Part shown: positions 9,213-18,758 of the stretch, in pieces
Layout: every line of letters begins with the position of its first letter
Position numbering within the stretch: the stretch's first letter is position 1
Source of the DNA: Alphaproteobacteria bacterium
GTDB taxonomy: Bacteria; Pseudomonadota; Alphaproteobacteria; Micavibrionales; UBA2020
Assembly (NCBI GenBank): GCA_004297545.1
Contig: SCTB01000118.1
Span: 1 to 64,000, forward strand
Reading direction: 5' to 3'
Length of the DNA: 64,000 bases
Program-made: the position numbers and the translations under genes
The notes under the pieces: generated by a model
What the model was told of the DNA's origin: nothing
Database searches by the model: none
What the model saw: only the letters and a program-made list of their open reading frames with translations

Positions 9213-11312
9213 CTAGCGCGAGAAGATGTTCCCGGCCGCTGCGAAGACGGCGCCACGGCGGTCGTCCTGCGCGGTATAGACCGGCCATTCGCCTTCCGCG
9301 ACCTTGTCCAGCGACGTCGTGTCCTGCTGGAACTTGATGCGGTAGATCCAGTAGTTCGTCAGCACGCGCTCCACGAAGATGCGCGTTTCGGCCACCGGAA
9401 TGGACTCGATGAACAGCAGCGGATCGTCGGCGTAATGCGCGTTTGATTCCCATCGCGCGAGCTTGCCGGGGCCCGCGTTATAGGCGACTGCGAGCTTGAA
9501 GAGGTTGTTTTCGACGTATTCGTTCTTGAGCAGTTCGGAGAGGTATTTCTGGCCGAGATCGATGTTGACCATCGGGTCCTGCAGCTTCGCCTTCTCGATG
9601 TCGAGGCCGTGGAGCTTCGCGACATGCTTCGCCGTTTTCGGCATCAGCTGCATCAGGCCCATCGCGCCTGAGGAGCGGTTGTTCCAGTCGGGGCGGAAGC
9701 GCGACTCCTGGCGGATGAAAGCATAGACCAGCGCCTTGTCGACGGAGAAGCCGTGACGCGGCTCCCAGGGCGCGTCGGGATAAAGCGCGGCGTCATAGAG
9801 TTTTCCGCCCTGGCCCTTGAAGCTCGACCCCATGCGCAGCGACAGGCCCGGCATGCCGTTGCGGGTGGACAGCGCGATCATCGCTTCCTGCAGCACCGCG
9901 TCGTCGCCCGGATTCATCTGGCTGAGTTCCTTCTCGGCCAGATCGGGACGCTCCGCATCGACCAGCGCGAGCGCGCGGCGGCCGGCGGGGACGGTGGACA
10001 GCGCCTTGGCGTGCCTGTCCGAAAGGTCGGGCACGTCCCAGTTGAATTTCACTTCTTCCATGCCGAGCGCCTTCATGGAAATGATGCCGTAGAAAGTGCG
10101 CGGGTATTCGGCCGCGCGGTGCAGCCAGTAGCTGACCTTCTGCGGCTGGTGGCTGCGCAGATACGCGCGCGCGGCCCAGTGCGCGCCGGCGGCCGACATC
10201 CAGGCCGATGTGCGCTGCGAATTCGCGGTGGCCTCGAAATATCCCGCGGCCGTGGCGTAATCGCCCTGCTTCCAGGCGGAAAGCCCGCTGATCCAGTTCG
10301 CCAGCGGCACATCGCGGCCCGAACGCCCGGCGCTGGCGGTCGCAAGATCGCGCGCCTTTTCGGGCTTGTCGTTGTAGAAGTAGGAGGCCGCGATATTCGC
10401 GCGCAGGGAATCGTATTGCGTGTCGTTCAGCAGTTCCTTTTTATTGTCGAGGCGTTTGAGCGCCAGCGTCGGGCTGCCGGAGACGGCGTTGTCGACCGCG
10501 CGCACGACGTCGCGCTGCTTCGGGTTCTGGCGGCGCTCTCCCAGGTAAGGCGTGGCGAGCTGGCCGACGTCGAAGTCATAGAGCGCATAGACGCCGCGGC
10601 CCGCCTTGGGGGCGGCGACGGAAACGCCCCTGGGCTGGCGCTTGCGCGCGAGATCGTAAATCTTCTGCGCGCCGGCATGGTCGGCGTAGGATTTCATCCA
10701 GTCCGCAAGCTCCCGGCCGGTCGCCTTGTATTTCGCGCTCAAATAACGCTGCGCCAGCACATGGCCCAGCAGGCGGTCGTCGGTCAGTTTTTCGATTTCA
10801 GTATTCGCGCGTGCGAAGTCGCCGGTATCCTGGAAGGCGAAGATATGCGCGTAGCGCGCCGCGTCGTCGCCGGACAGGCGGTTATGCGAGCCGAAGCTGA
10901 TCACCCGGGAGAACAGGGAGGGCTGCTTGTTGATGACGATGTTCGCAGGCAGCTTCGCGGGATCGTCCTTTTCCTCCACGAGGGCCGCGACCTTTTCCGC
11001 CTCCGCCCCGGCGCTGATGGGCTTTGCCGCCGGTTTCTTTTTCTTCCCGACCTTGGGCCCGATTTTGGATTTGACCGCCGCCGTCTTCACCGGTTTCGTT
11101 TCCTTTTTGGCGGCTTCCTTCTTGATTTCCTTTATGGGCTCCCCGGTCTTGCGCACCAGCAGCTCTTTGAGGAAGATCGGCATCTTCGCGTCCTGCACCT
11201 GCGCCCCATCCTGGATCGGGGACGCAGTTCCAGCGACAGCCGCCCCCGCGAAGATCAGGGCCACAGCGATAATCAGGATGCCAAAGAGATGTCTTCGAGT
11301 TCTTATTTTCAA
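9213..11312 (-). CDS. slt: Soluble lytic murein transglycosylase, Slt family
   Basis: This periplasmic enzyme cleaves peptidoglycan to 1,6-anhydro products. The C-terminal SLT domain carries the catalytic Glu in AFIRQESRF, then GAMGLMQLMPKTA and AVAYNAGPG, all diagnostic. The middle is a long helical superhelix as in Slt70. The N terminus has RTRRHLFGILIIAVALIFAG, an export signal ending AVAG. I prefer a TTG start at 11312, which has AAAAAAGG about 9 nt upstream and puts the signal at the very N terminus (699 residues). A GTG at 11429 would add 39 residues before it. The nearest upstream same-strand gene is the uracil-DNA glycosylase. Confidence 0.92.
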   Translation of the reverse strand: MKIRTRRHLFGILIIAVALIFAGAAVAGTASPIQDGAQVQDAKMPIFLKELLVRKTGEPIKEIKKEAAKKETKPVKTAAVKSKIGPKVGKKKKPAAKPISAGAEAEKVAALVEEKDDPAKLPANIVINKQPSLFSRVISFGSHNRLSGDDAARYAHIFAFQDTGDFARANTEIEKLTDDRLLGHVLAQRYLSAKYKATGRELADWMKSYADHAGAQKIYDLARKRQPRGVSVAAPKAGRGVYALYDFDVGQLATPYLGERRQNPKQRDVVRAVDNAVSGSPTLALKRLDNKKELLNDTQYDSLRANIAASYFYNDKPEKARDLATASAGRSGRDVPLANWISGLSAWKQGDYATAAGYFEATANSQRTSAWMSAAGAHWAARAYLRSHQPQKVSYWLHRAAEYPRTFYGIISMKALGMEEVKFNWDVPDLSDRHAKALSTVPAGRRALALVDAERPDLAEKELSQMNPGDDAVLQEAMIALSTRNGMPGLSLRMGSSFKGQGGKLYDAALYPDAPWEPRHGFSVDKALVYAFIRQESRFRPDWNNRSSGAMGLMQLMPKTAKHVAKLHGLDIEKAKLQDPMVNIDLGQKYLSELLKNEYVENNLFKLAVAYNAGPGKLARWESNAHYADDPLLFIESIPVAETRIFVERVLTNYWIYRIKFQQDTTSLDKVAEGEWPVYTAQDDRRGAVFAAAGNIFSR

Positions 11313-11589
11313 AATTATTAACCTTTTTTCAGGCTTCGAAGATTTAAGAGACGTAACCCAAAAACCGCCGCTTGGCAAATATTTACATAATTTTTGAAAT
11401 ACGCGGTTTAAAAACAGTATCTTATCCACAAGCTCAAAAATAATATTATGGAAATATGTTGCCGTTTTTCATGCTTTCGGCCGTTTGAGAGATTCGCAAT
11501 AGAGAGCCGCGCAACAGTGAAATTCGTTGCGCAGAGTAAAGCCTGGGGGAGACTTCAGTTCACCAATTTCTTATGTGAAGAAAAAGTTC

Positions 11590-12402
11590 CTAAAGGATTC
11601 CAAGCTCTTTCAGGCGCGCCTGGAGTTTCAACAAGTCCGCCCAAGCAAGGCGTTTCTCCTGCGGGGAGCGCAGAAGATAGGCCGGATGAAAGATCGGCAG
11701 CACGGGGATGGGCTGATTCAGCCCGTCAGATTTGTGCTCCGCCCATTTGCCGCGCAGGCGCGTGATGCCTTGCTGCGTCTGCATCAGCGCCTTCGCCGCA
11801 ACCCCGCCGGCGAAAATCAGCACGGTCGGGTTCACAAGTTCGATATGCCGCTGGATGAACGGGAGGCTGAGCGCGATCTCTGCGTCGGAGGGCGAGCGGT
11901 TGCCGGGCGGGCGCCAGTTGATGACGTTACTTATATATATGTTGGACTCTCTCGAAAGGCCGATGCTTGCCAGCATCCGGTCGAGCAACTGGCCGCTTAA
12001 GCCCACGAAGGGCCGCCCCAGCCGGTCCTCGTCCGCGCCGGGCGCCTCCCCCACCAACATAACTCTGGCCTGAGGGTTGCCGTCGGCAAAGACCATCTGG
12101 GTCGCGGTGCGCTTGAGGGACAGGCCCTGAAAGCCATCGAGGGCGGATTTAAGCTCCTCTATCGTTTTTGCCGCCGCCGCCAGCTGCCGGGCATCGGTCA
12201 GGGATTCGATCGTCCCAAGGGGGGCGTCGGCTGACGGCTTTGCCGCCGCCGGAACCGAAGCAGCCGGAGACGGAAACAGGGCAACCCTTTCCGGCAGCCG
12301 GGTCCGGTCGACAGGAGTATCCCCCATCGCCTCGTCCGCGCCCATATCGGCGTAAAACTGCAGCAGCGCCGCCGGATCGTGATTTTCCATGCCCAATGTC
12401 AT
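11590..12402 (-). CDS. Uracil-DNA glycosylase, family 4-like, without Fe-S cysteines
   Basis: The protein removes uracil from DNA as the first step of base excision repair. Family 4 motifs are clear: GEAPGADED with [12 protein letters not shown] (motif A), [13 protein letters not shown], and HPAYLLR (motif B). The 270-residue chain starts with a variable 70-residue extension. Canonical family 4 enzymes use four cysteines for a [4Fe-4S] cluster; this protein contains no cysteine at all, so it cannot hold that cluster. It lies 51 nt downstream of the large AAA+ gene on the same strand and may be co-transcribed with it. ATGs at 12402 or 12390 are both possible starts. Confidence 0.88.
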   Translation of the reverse strand: MTLGMENHDPAALLQFYADMGADEAMGDTPVDRTRLPERVALFPSPAASVPAAAKPSADAPLGTIESLTDARQLAAAAKTIEELKSALDGFQGLSLKRTATQMVFADGNPQARVMLVGEAPGADEDRLGRPFVGLSGQLLDRMLASIGLSRESNIYISNVINWRPPGNRSPSDAEIALSLPFIQRHIELVNPTVLIFAGGVAAKALMQTQQGITRLRGKWAEHKSDGLNQPIPVLPIFHPAYLLRSPQEKRLAWADLLKLQARLKELGIL

Positions 12403-12453
12403 TGTCAGGCGACTCTATATGAGTCGCGGGGGAATATCAAACCGGGGAGGGTT

Positions 12454-15400
12454 TCAGGCCTTTTCGCCGACGCGGAAGCCGATTCCGGACTTTTCCTCGG
12501 TCACCGTTTTCCGGGCCTCGTCATAGGCCTCGTGCAGGTCCGCCGCCTCGATGACGGTCAGCGCTTCCATGCTGAAGGACGCACCTTTTTCCGGCGCCTT
12601 CGACGCCACGCGGCTGGCGAGGTTTTTCAGGGTGTCCTCGAAGAGGTTGCGGACGAACCGCCCGTTCGGGAAGTTCACTTTGAAGGTCTCCGGCGCGTCC
12701 GCCATGATTTCCTTCAGGGCCTGCCCGGCGCCAGGTGACAGAACATACTTAAAGTCCTTCGCCAGCTTCTGGTAGATTTTTTCAAGGTCGGCAGGGGTGT
12801 AGTCTTCAAACGTGATGAAATCGGTGAAGCGCGACTTGAGGCCCGGGTTGGAATCGACGAAATCGGTCATTTCCTTGGGGTAGCCTGCGACGATCACGAC
12901 AAACTTGTCGCGGTAATCTTCCATGAGCTTCAGGAGCGTCGCGATGGCATCCTGGCCGAAATTCGCGCCGGAGGCCGTCGGATGGTCGGTGATGGTATAG
13001 GCTTCGTCGATAAACAGGATGCCACCCATGGAATCCGCGACGCGGCTCGCCATCTGCGGACCGGTGTGCCCGACATACTGGCCGATCAGGTCATAGCCCG
13101 TCGTTTCAATGACGTGCCCCTGTTCGAGATACCCAACTTCCTTGAGAATGCGCCCGAAGATGCGCGCGATAGTCGTCTTGCCCGTGCCTGGATTGCCCGT
13201 GAAGACGAAATGACGCGCCGAGCGCGCAACGGGCAGCCCCGCCGTGACGCGGCTCTTGAAGAATTGCATCTCGTGCGCCGTCTTGCGGACGGCGGTCTTG
13301 ACATTCGGAAGCCCGATCAGCCCCTCAAGCTCCTCGAAGGCGGAAATGGCCGGCGCCGTCGGCGGCTTGGCCCCGGCCGAAACGGGCGGAAGGTCGAGGG
13401 TCGTGCCGTCCCTGCCCTTCAGCTTCGTTTTTTGGGGTTCCACCCAGATGGCCTCAAAAGCCTTCTGCACGTCGGCGGCTGTCAGGATCATGACGTCCTC
13501 GCGGGTTGGGTCCGCTTTCGCCGCGACGCGGCCGCTCAGCATCTTCAGCGTCTCGTCGAAGAGATTTTTCACATAGCGCGCATTCCCGAACGTCCGGGAA
13601 TATTTTTCCGGCGCCATCGGCATGATGCGCTCTAGCACTTTGTCGCATCCGTCAGCCAGCATGTAATCCGCTTCATGCGCCATTTTCACGTAAATAGCGG
13701 CGAGTTCCTCCGCGGAATAGCTGTCGAAGTTGATATAAGTCTGGAAGCGCGATTTCAGGCCGGGATTCTGGTTGAGGAAGTTCTTCATTTCATCTTCATA
13801 TCCCGCCACGATCATCATGAACTCCTGCGCGGGATCTTCCATGGCGCGCAATATGACGTCCACCGCTTCCGCCGAAACGTCGGACCTTGAGCCTTTGTAT
13901 TCGGTGAAGTTATAGGCCTCGTCGATAAACAGGATCCCGCCCTGGGCTTCCTTCAGCTTCGCCGTCATCCTCTGGGCGGACTCTCCCACGTAGCGGACGC
14001 CCAGGATATCGGCCGGCGAGGTTTCGACGAGCTGCCCCTTCGAGAGCACACCCGCTTCCCTGAACATGCCGCCCAGGATGCGCGCAACGGTCGTTTTCCC
14101 GGTGCCGGGGCTGCCGGTGAAAACCGTGTGCAGGTTGAGCTTCTTGGACGGCAGGCCGAATTTCGCGCGGGCGCGGTCAAGCTCGATGCGATCGAGGAAA
14201 TTCCCGATCCGGGCCTTGACGTCCTTCTGGCCGATCAGAATATCCAGCTTCTTGAGTATCTTTTCGCGCCGCCTGACGGCATTCTGGGCGGCTCGGTGAA
14301 GGTCCTGCAGGTCCTCGGCGCCGGGGCCGACATGGGCGATATCGCCGTCTCCAAGCTCTGCGCCCGCGTCGATCAGCATCTGCACGACTTTCTGACGCCC
14401 GTTGGATGCGGCGCAGACAAGAGCCGTGTACCCCTTGACGTTGCGCTCGTCGACGGCCGCGCCCGCGTTCAGGAGCAGAGTGACGATTTCCGCATGTCCC
14501 TGCCACGCCGCAAAGATAAGCGCCGTATTCCCGAGGTTGTCTTTCTTGTCGAGCGGCGCCTTCGCGCGGGCGAGCGCCTGCGCGATAGCCTCATGGCCGC
14601 GCCAGGCGGCGAGGATCAGCGGCGTGCGGCCCTTTTCGTCCCGCCCGTCGAGAGCGGCGCCGGCCGCAATCAGCGCCAGCGCCTTCTTAACGTCGGGCTC
14701 GCGCTTGTCGACTTCCAGCAGCAATTCGACCCCTTGCGGGTTCGAGGCGCCGGAGACGACAGGCTTCGTGACGCCGGACAAGTTGGCTTTCTGGTCCGTG
14801 CCGTAGGTGACATTATATTTCTGGCTGGTCACGGCGCTGCTTTTGCCCAGCGCCTCGAGCGCCGCCTTCGCGCCGGCATAGCCTTTTTTCGCCGCCTTGT
14901 CGTACCAGATCATGGCCTCCGCGGTATTGGCGACAACACCCTTGCCGTTCTGATAGCACCAGCCCAGGAAAAACTGCGCGCCGGCGTCACCTTGCTCGGC
15001 CGACTTCATGAACCAGCCGACGGCCTCGGTGAAGTTCTGCTCCACCCCTTCGCCGCGCAGATACATGTCCGCAAGGTTGTGCTGGCCGCTGGGATCGCCT
15101 TTATCGGCGGACTTGCGGAACCAGTAAAGGGCTTCGGATGAGCTCTTGATCACGCCGTTGCCGTAGCGGTAGCAAAGCCCGAGATTGTTCTGCGCCGCCG
15201 CATGCCCCTTGCCGGCGGCCATGCGGTACCACATGACGGCGTCGGCGAGGTTTTTTTTGACGCCCACGCCTGTCTCATAGCAGCGGCCGAGGTTGAACTG
15301 GGCATCGGAATGCCCCTGATCGGCGGCGCGGCGATACCACTCGGCCGCCTTCACCGGGTCTTTCGGAACGCCGGCTTCGCCGAAAAAATAGATATCTCCC

Positions 15401-15459
15401 AGCTGCCGCTGCGCTTCCGCGTCACCGCCTTCTGCTTTTTTGAGCAGCGCCTGATCCAT
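12454..15459 (-). CDS. Sel1-ankyrin-tandem CbxX-type AAA+ ATPase, 1001 aa
   Basis: The domain order is unusual. Five to six Sel1 repeats span about residues 1-205 (each with A-WYRRAA/G-A-Q-NLG-CY-G-GV). Three to four ankyrin repeats span about 245-375 (GRTPLILAAWRGH, GNTALIFAAWQGH, GYTALVCAASNG). Two CbxX/CfqX-type AAA+ modules follow. Walker A motifs are GSPGTGKTT (about 447) and GNPGTGKTT (about 753); both Walker B motifs read ILFIDEAY. CbbX activates Rubisco and SpoVK/EccA-type relatives remodel protein complexes, so a remodelling ATPase recruited through Sel1/ankyrin adaptors is inferred. No signal peptide or membrane helix is seen. The substrate is unknown. Confidence 0.92.
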   Translation of the reverse strand: MDQALLKKAEGGDAEAQRQLGDIYFFGEAGVPKDPVKAAEWYRRAADQGHSDAQFNLGRCYETGVGVKKNLADAVMWYRMAAGKGHAAAQNNLGLCYRYGNGVIKSSSEALYWFRKSADKGDPSGQHNLADMYLRGEGVEQNFTEAVGWFMKSAEQGDAGAQFFLGWCYQNGKGVVANTAEAMIWYDKAAKKGYAGAKAALEALGKSSAVTSQKYNVTYGTDQKANLSGVTKPVVSGASNPQGVELLLEVDKREPDVKKALALIAAGAALDGRDEKGRTPLILAAWRGHEAIAQALARAKAPLDKKDNLGNTALIFAAWQGHAEIVTLLLNAGAAVDERNVKGYTALVCAASNGRQKVVQMLIDAGAELGDGDIAHVGPGAEDLQDLHRAAQNAVRRREKILKKLDILIGQKDVKARIGNFLDRIELDRARAKFGLPSKKLNLHTVFTGSPGTGKTTVARILGGMFREAGVLSKGQLVETSPADILGVRYVGESAQRMTAKLKEAQGGILFIDEAYNFTEYKGSRSDVSAEAVDVILRAMEDPAQEFMMIVAGYEDEMKNFLNQNPGLKSRFQTYINFDSYSAEELAAIYVKMAHEADYMLADGCDKVLERIMPMAPEKYSRTFGNARYVKNLFDETLKMLSGRVAAKADPTREDVMILTAADVQKAFEAIWVEPQKTKLKGRDGTTLDLPPVSAGAKPPTAPAISAFEELEGLIGLPNVKTAVRKTAHEMQFFKSRVTAGLPVARSARHFVFTGNPGTGKTTIARIFGRILKEVGYLEQGHVIETTGYDLIGQYVGHTGPQMASRVADSMGGILFIDEAYTITDHPTASGANFGQDAIATLLKLMEDYRDKFVVIVAGYPKEMTDFVDSNPGLKSRFTDFITFEDYTPADLEKIYQKLAKDFKYVLSPGAGQALKEIMADAPETFKVNFPNGRFVRNLFEDTLKNLASRVASKAPEKGASFSMEALTVIEAADLHEAYDEARKTVTEEKSGIGFRVGEKA

Positions 15460-15583
15460 GAAAATCCCAACCCCGGAATACCGCCCGCAACACCAAATGC
15501 CCGTCTTAATATTATAATAAATTCGTTAAGAATTATTACCGCGCGCGGAAGACCCTGAGAACAAAAGACGCTTCCCGATTCGC

Positions 15584-17215
15584 CTACATGTTCGGATAAT
15601 TGGGGCCCCCGCCGCCCTGCGGCACGGTCCAGTCGATGTTCTGGCTGGGGTCCTTGATGTCGCAGGTTTTACAGTGCACGCAGTTCTGCGCGTTTATCTG
15701 GAATTTCGGCTGTCCGTCCGGGCCCGGCACCACCTCGTAGACGCCGGCCGGGCAGTAGCGCTGCGCCGGCTCGTCATATTCCGGAAGATTGACGCCGATC
15801 GGAATTTTTGTATCGCGCAGTTTTAGGTGGCAGGGCTGGTCTTCCTCGTGGTTGGTGTTGGAAATGAAGACGGACGACAGGCGGTCGAAAGTCAGCACGC
15901 CGTCGGGCTTCGGATATTCTATTTTCTTGCAGTCTTTCGCCTTTTTCAGCTGGGCGCTGTCGGCATGGTTTTTAAAAGTCCAGGGCGCTTTGCCACGCAG
16001 CAGGACGGTATCTATCGCGGAATAGATAAAGCCGGGAATGAAACCCTTGTGGAAGCTAGGCCGGATATTGCGCACGCGGTAGAGCTCCTCATGCAGCCAG
16101 CTTTTATCGAACTTCTCCCGGTATGCGGCGCATTCCTTCGCCGCAGGATCGCCTGCCGCAAACATTTCCGCCAAAGCCTCGGCCGCAAGCATGCCTGATT
16201 TCATCGCCGCATGCGTGCCCTTGATCTTCGGTACGTTCAGGAAGCCTGCCGTGTCGCCGATCAGCACACCGCCCGGGAATGACAGTTTGGGGAGCGACTG
16301 GAAGCCGCCCTCGACCAGCGCCCTTGCGCCATAGCCGATGCGCTTTCCGCCCTCAAGATATTTACGGATTTCAGGATGCGTCTTGAACCTCTGGAATTCA
16401 TTGAAAGGCGACATGTACGGGTTCTCGTAATCAAGCCCCGTGACGAAGCCGATAGAAACGATATTGTTTTCCCAATGGTACATCCAGGAGCCGCCGTAAG
16501 TTTTTGAATCCATCGGCCAGCCCGCCGTATGCACCACGAGGCCTTGGCGGTGCTTTTCCTTCGGCACTTCCCAGAGTTCCTTGATGCCAAGACCATAGGT
16601 CTGGGGGCATGAATCCTTGCGCAGGTCGAATTTCTTGATGAGCGCCTTGGTCAGGGAGCCATGGCAGCCTTCGGCGAAAACCGTCTGCTTCGCATGCAGC
16701 TCCATGCCGGCGGCGTAAGCGGCGGTTTTCTGCCCATGCTTGTTGATGCCCATGTCGCCCGTCGCAACCCCTTTGACGGAGCCGTCGGCGTTGTAAAGCA
16801 CTTCGGCCGCGGCGAAGCCCGCGTAAATCTCGACGCCCGCGCTTTGAGCCTGCTCGGCAAGCCAGCGCCCGAAAATACCGAGGCTGGCGATGTAATTGCC
16901 ATGATTGTTCATTTGCGGCGGCGTCGGCAGGCGGAAGGCCCTTTTCTCGGTCAGGAAATAGAAACGGTCGTCTGTCGCCGCCACTTTCAGGGGCGCCCCT
17001 TTCTCCTTCCAGTCGGGAATGAGTTCATTCAGGGCGCGCGGTTCAATGACCGCGCCCGACATCAGGTGCGCCCCGACCTCGGAGCCCTTTTCAAGAATAC
17101 AAACGGTCAGTTCCGGTTTCAGCTGCTTCAGGCGGATGGACGCGGCAAGACCCGCCGGGCCTGCCCCCACGATCACGACATCGTAGTTCATCACATCGCG
17201 CGCAATGTTATCCAT
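15584..17215 (-). CDS. Electron transfer flavoprotein-ubiquinone oxidoreductase
   Basis: ETF-QO passes electrons from reduced ETF (from acyl-CoA and other dehydrogenases) to ubiquinone at the inner membrane. The 543-residue chain starts with the FAD Rossmann motif DVVIVGAGPAGLAASIRL. It carries the typical MSGAVIEPRAL and GVLIGDTAGFLNVPKIKGTH segments. It ends with a ferredoxin-like [4Fe-4S] site, QNCVHCKTCDIKDP plus an upstream Cys, followed by NIDWTVPQGGGGP. Length and motifs match mitochondrial and bacterial ETFDH. The etfAB genes are not in this window. It is divergent from the cytochrome P450 gene. Confidence 0.95.
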   Translation of the reverse strand: MDNIARDVMNYDVVIVGAGPAGLAASIRLKQLKPELTVCILEKGSEVGAHLMSGAVIEPRALNELIPDWKEKGAPLKVAATDDRFYFLTEKRAFRLPTPPQMNNHGNYIASLGIFGRWLAEQAQSAGVEIYAGFAAAEVLYNADGSVKGVATGDMGINKHGQKTAAYAAGMELHAKQTVFAEGCHGSLTKALIKKFDLRKDSCPQTYGLGIKELWEVPKEKHRQGLVVHTAGWPMDSKTYGGSWMYHWENNIVSIGFVTGLDYENPYMSPFNEFQRFKTHPEIRKYLEGGKRIGYGARALVEGGFQSLPKLSFPGGVLIGDTAGFLNVPKIKGTHAAMKSGMLAAEALAEMFAAGDPAAKECAAYREKFDKSWLHEELYRVRNIRPSFHKGFIPGFIYSAIDTVLLRGKAPWTFKNHADSAQLKKAKDCKKIEYPKPDGVLTFDRLSSVFISNTNHEEDQPCHLKLRDTKIPIGVNLPEYDEPAQRYCPAGVYEVVPGPDGQPKFQINAQNCVHCKTCDIKDPSQNIDWTVPQGGGGPNYPNM

Positions 17216-17276
17216 AACCGAAATATCCTCTGCCGTTATTCCGTAAGGCTATAATAAACGCATCGCCAAAGCGATA

Positions 17277-18758
17277 GTGAAAACGGTTATCAGGTTGACT
17301 TTGTTGCCCCCCGTCCATAGCATTTTTAAAGTATTCCAAAAATCGGGTTTTTGCATGGCATCGGACCAGAAAAAGGAAGGCCTCTTCAAGCGCCTTCTGC
17401 ACGTCTTTTATGATAAAAAGGAAAGCGAGCGCTATTCCTTCAGCAAAATCGGAAAAATGCGCATCCACGACGTGACGGATGCAAAAACCATGCGTGCCAT
17501 CTACCGCGACATGGATCATTTCAGCGGCGTCGAATTCGTGCGCAAGACTTTCAAGAAGCTTATCGGTTCGGGCCTTATCATGGACGAAGGCGAAAGCTGG
17601 GAGGCCATGCACAAGATACTGATGCCAAGCTTCACGCCCACAGCCGTCGAGAAGAACATCGCACCCATCGCGCTCGAGGAATGCAACAAGATGCTCGACC
17701 GCTGGGAAAAGCAGGGCAGGGTCGCCGACATCGAGAAAGAGATGAAGGACATGACCGGCCGCGTCATCATGCGCGCCCTGTTCAGCGACACGGTCAACGA
17801 GAAGGACGGGCAGGAGATTATCGACAGCATCGCCCATGCCATGGGCGGCGCGAAACAGCCCAAGGGGTTCGACAGGATCAAGCGCAAGCTGAACATCCCC
17901 TATGACCATGCCGGATTCCTGCCGCCGTTCATCATGCGCATTTTGGGCACGGGCTATGAGCGCGCGGCTTCTGTGCCGAAACGCTTCACCGACGCGACGG
18001 AGAAGGTCGACAAGATCATCTATCGCATCATCGAGGAGCGCAAGAAGCTGGCTACACAGCCCGACGATATTCTGGGGCGCCTGATTAATGCGCGCCGCGA
18101 CGGCAAGCCGCTGCCCGACAGCGAAATCCGCGACCAGGCGCTGATGGTCGTGGTGACTGGCCATGAAACGACGGCGGAAGGCATGACTTTTTCCCTGCTT
18201 GAGCTGATGAAAAACCCCGACAAGCAGACGTCGCTCCGCAACGAGTTCAATACGGTCGCGAAGGACAACAAGCTGGCAGGCAAGGATTTCAGCCGCCTGC
18301 CCAAGGCCCAGAACGCCTTCAAGGAGGCGCTGCGGATGCACCCGACGGTTTTCATGTCGACCCGCGAAGTGGCCGAAGACACGGAACTGAACGGCGTGTC
18401 GTACAAGAAACATGACCTTGTGCGCATGGACCTGCGCAAGGTCCACAAGGACCCGGAATACTGGCCGGAACCCGATGCCTACAAGCCCGAGCGCTTCGAG
18501 AAAGACAAATTCCCGCAGGCCTTCATGCCCTTCGGCACCGGCCCGCGCGTCTGCCTGGGCATGAACATGTCGCTGATGGAGGGCGCCCTCATGCTGTCGC
18601 AGATTTTCAACCGCCTCGACATCAAGGCGGAAAAATTTCCCGACGGCGAAGAATATTTCTTCACCACGCGTCCCAAGGGAACATTCGACATTTCAGTGAC
18701 CGCGCGCCCGCAGCCGGAAGTAAAACCCGGCCCCGGCATCGTGCCGCCCGCGCCCTGA
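17277..18758 (+). CDS. Cytochrome P450
   Basis: This haem-thiolate monooxygenase has the three diagnostic elements: I-helix TGHETTAEG, K-helix ExxR in FKEALRMHP, and the haem loop FGTGPRVCLG, with the ligand Cys at about residue 400 counted from the ATG at 17355. The GTG at 17277 would give 493 residues; the ATG at 17355 (MASDQKKEGLF) gives 467, nearer a usual soluble bacterial P450. Neither has a strong ribosome site. Substrate cannot be told, and no ferredoxin or reductase gene is adjacent. Its stop codon abuts the stop of the convergent hydrolase with no gap. Confidence 0.93.
   Translation: MKTVIRLTLLPPVHSIFKVFQKSGFCMASDQKKEGLFKRLLHVFYDKKESERYSFSKIGKMRIHDVTDAKTMRAIYRDMDHFSGVEFVRKTFKKLIGSGLIMDEGESWEAMHKILMPSFTPTAVEKNIAPIALEECNKMLDRWEKQGRVADIEKEMKDMTGRVIMRALFSDTVNEKDGQEIIDSIAHAMGGAKQPKGFDRIKRKLNIPYDHAGFLPPFIMRILGTGYERAASVPKRFTDATEKVDKIIYRIIEERKKLATQPDDILGRLINARRDGKPLPDSEIRDQALMVVVTGHETTAEGMTFSLLELMKNPDKQTSLRNEFNTVAKDNKLAGKDFSRLPKAQNAFKEALRMHPTVFMSTREVAEDTELNGVSYKKHDLVRMDLRKVHKDPEYWPEPDAYKPERFEKDKFPQAFMPFGTGPRVCLGMNMSLMEGALMLSQIFNRLDIKAEKFPDGEEYFFTTRPKGTFDISVTARPQPEVKPGPGIVPPAP

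Noticed and set aside
9753-11321. Forward frame of 522 codons opposite the lytic transglycosylase
   Set aside because: Arginine-rich shadow frame; the reverse frame has the full SLT motifs.
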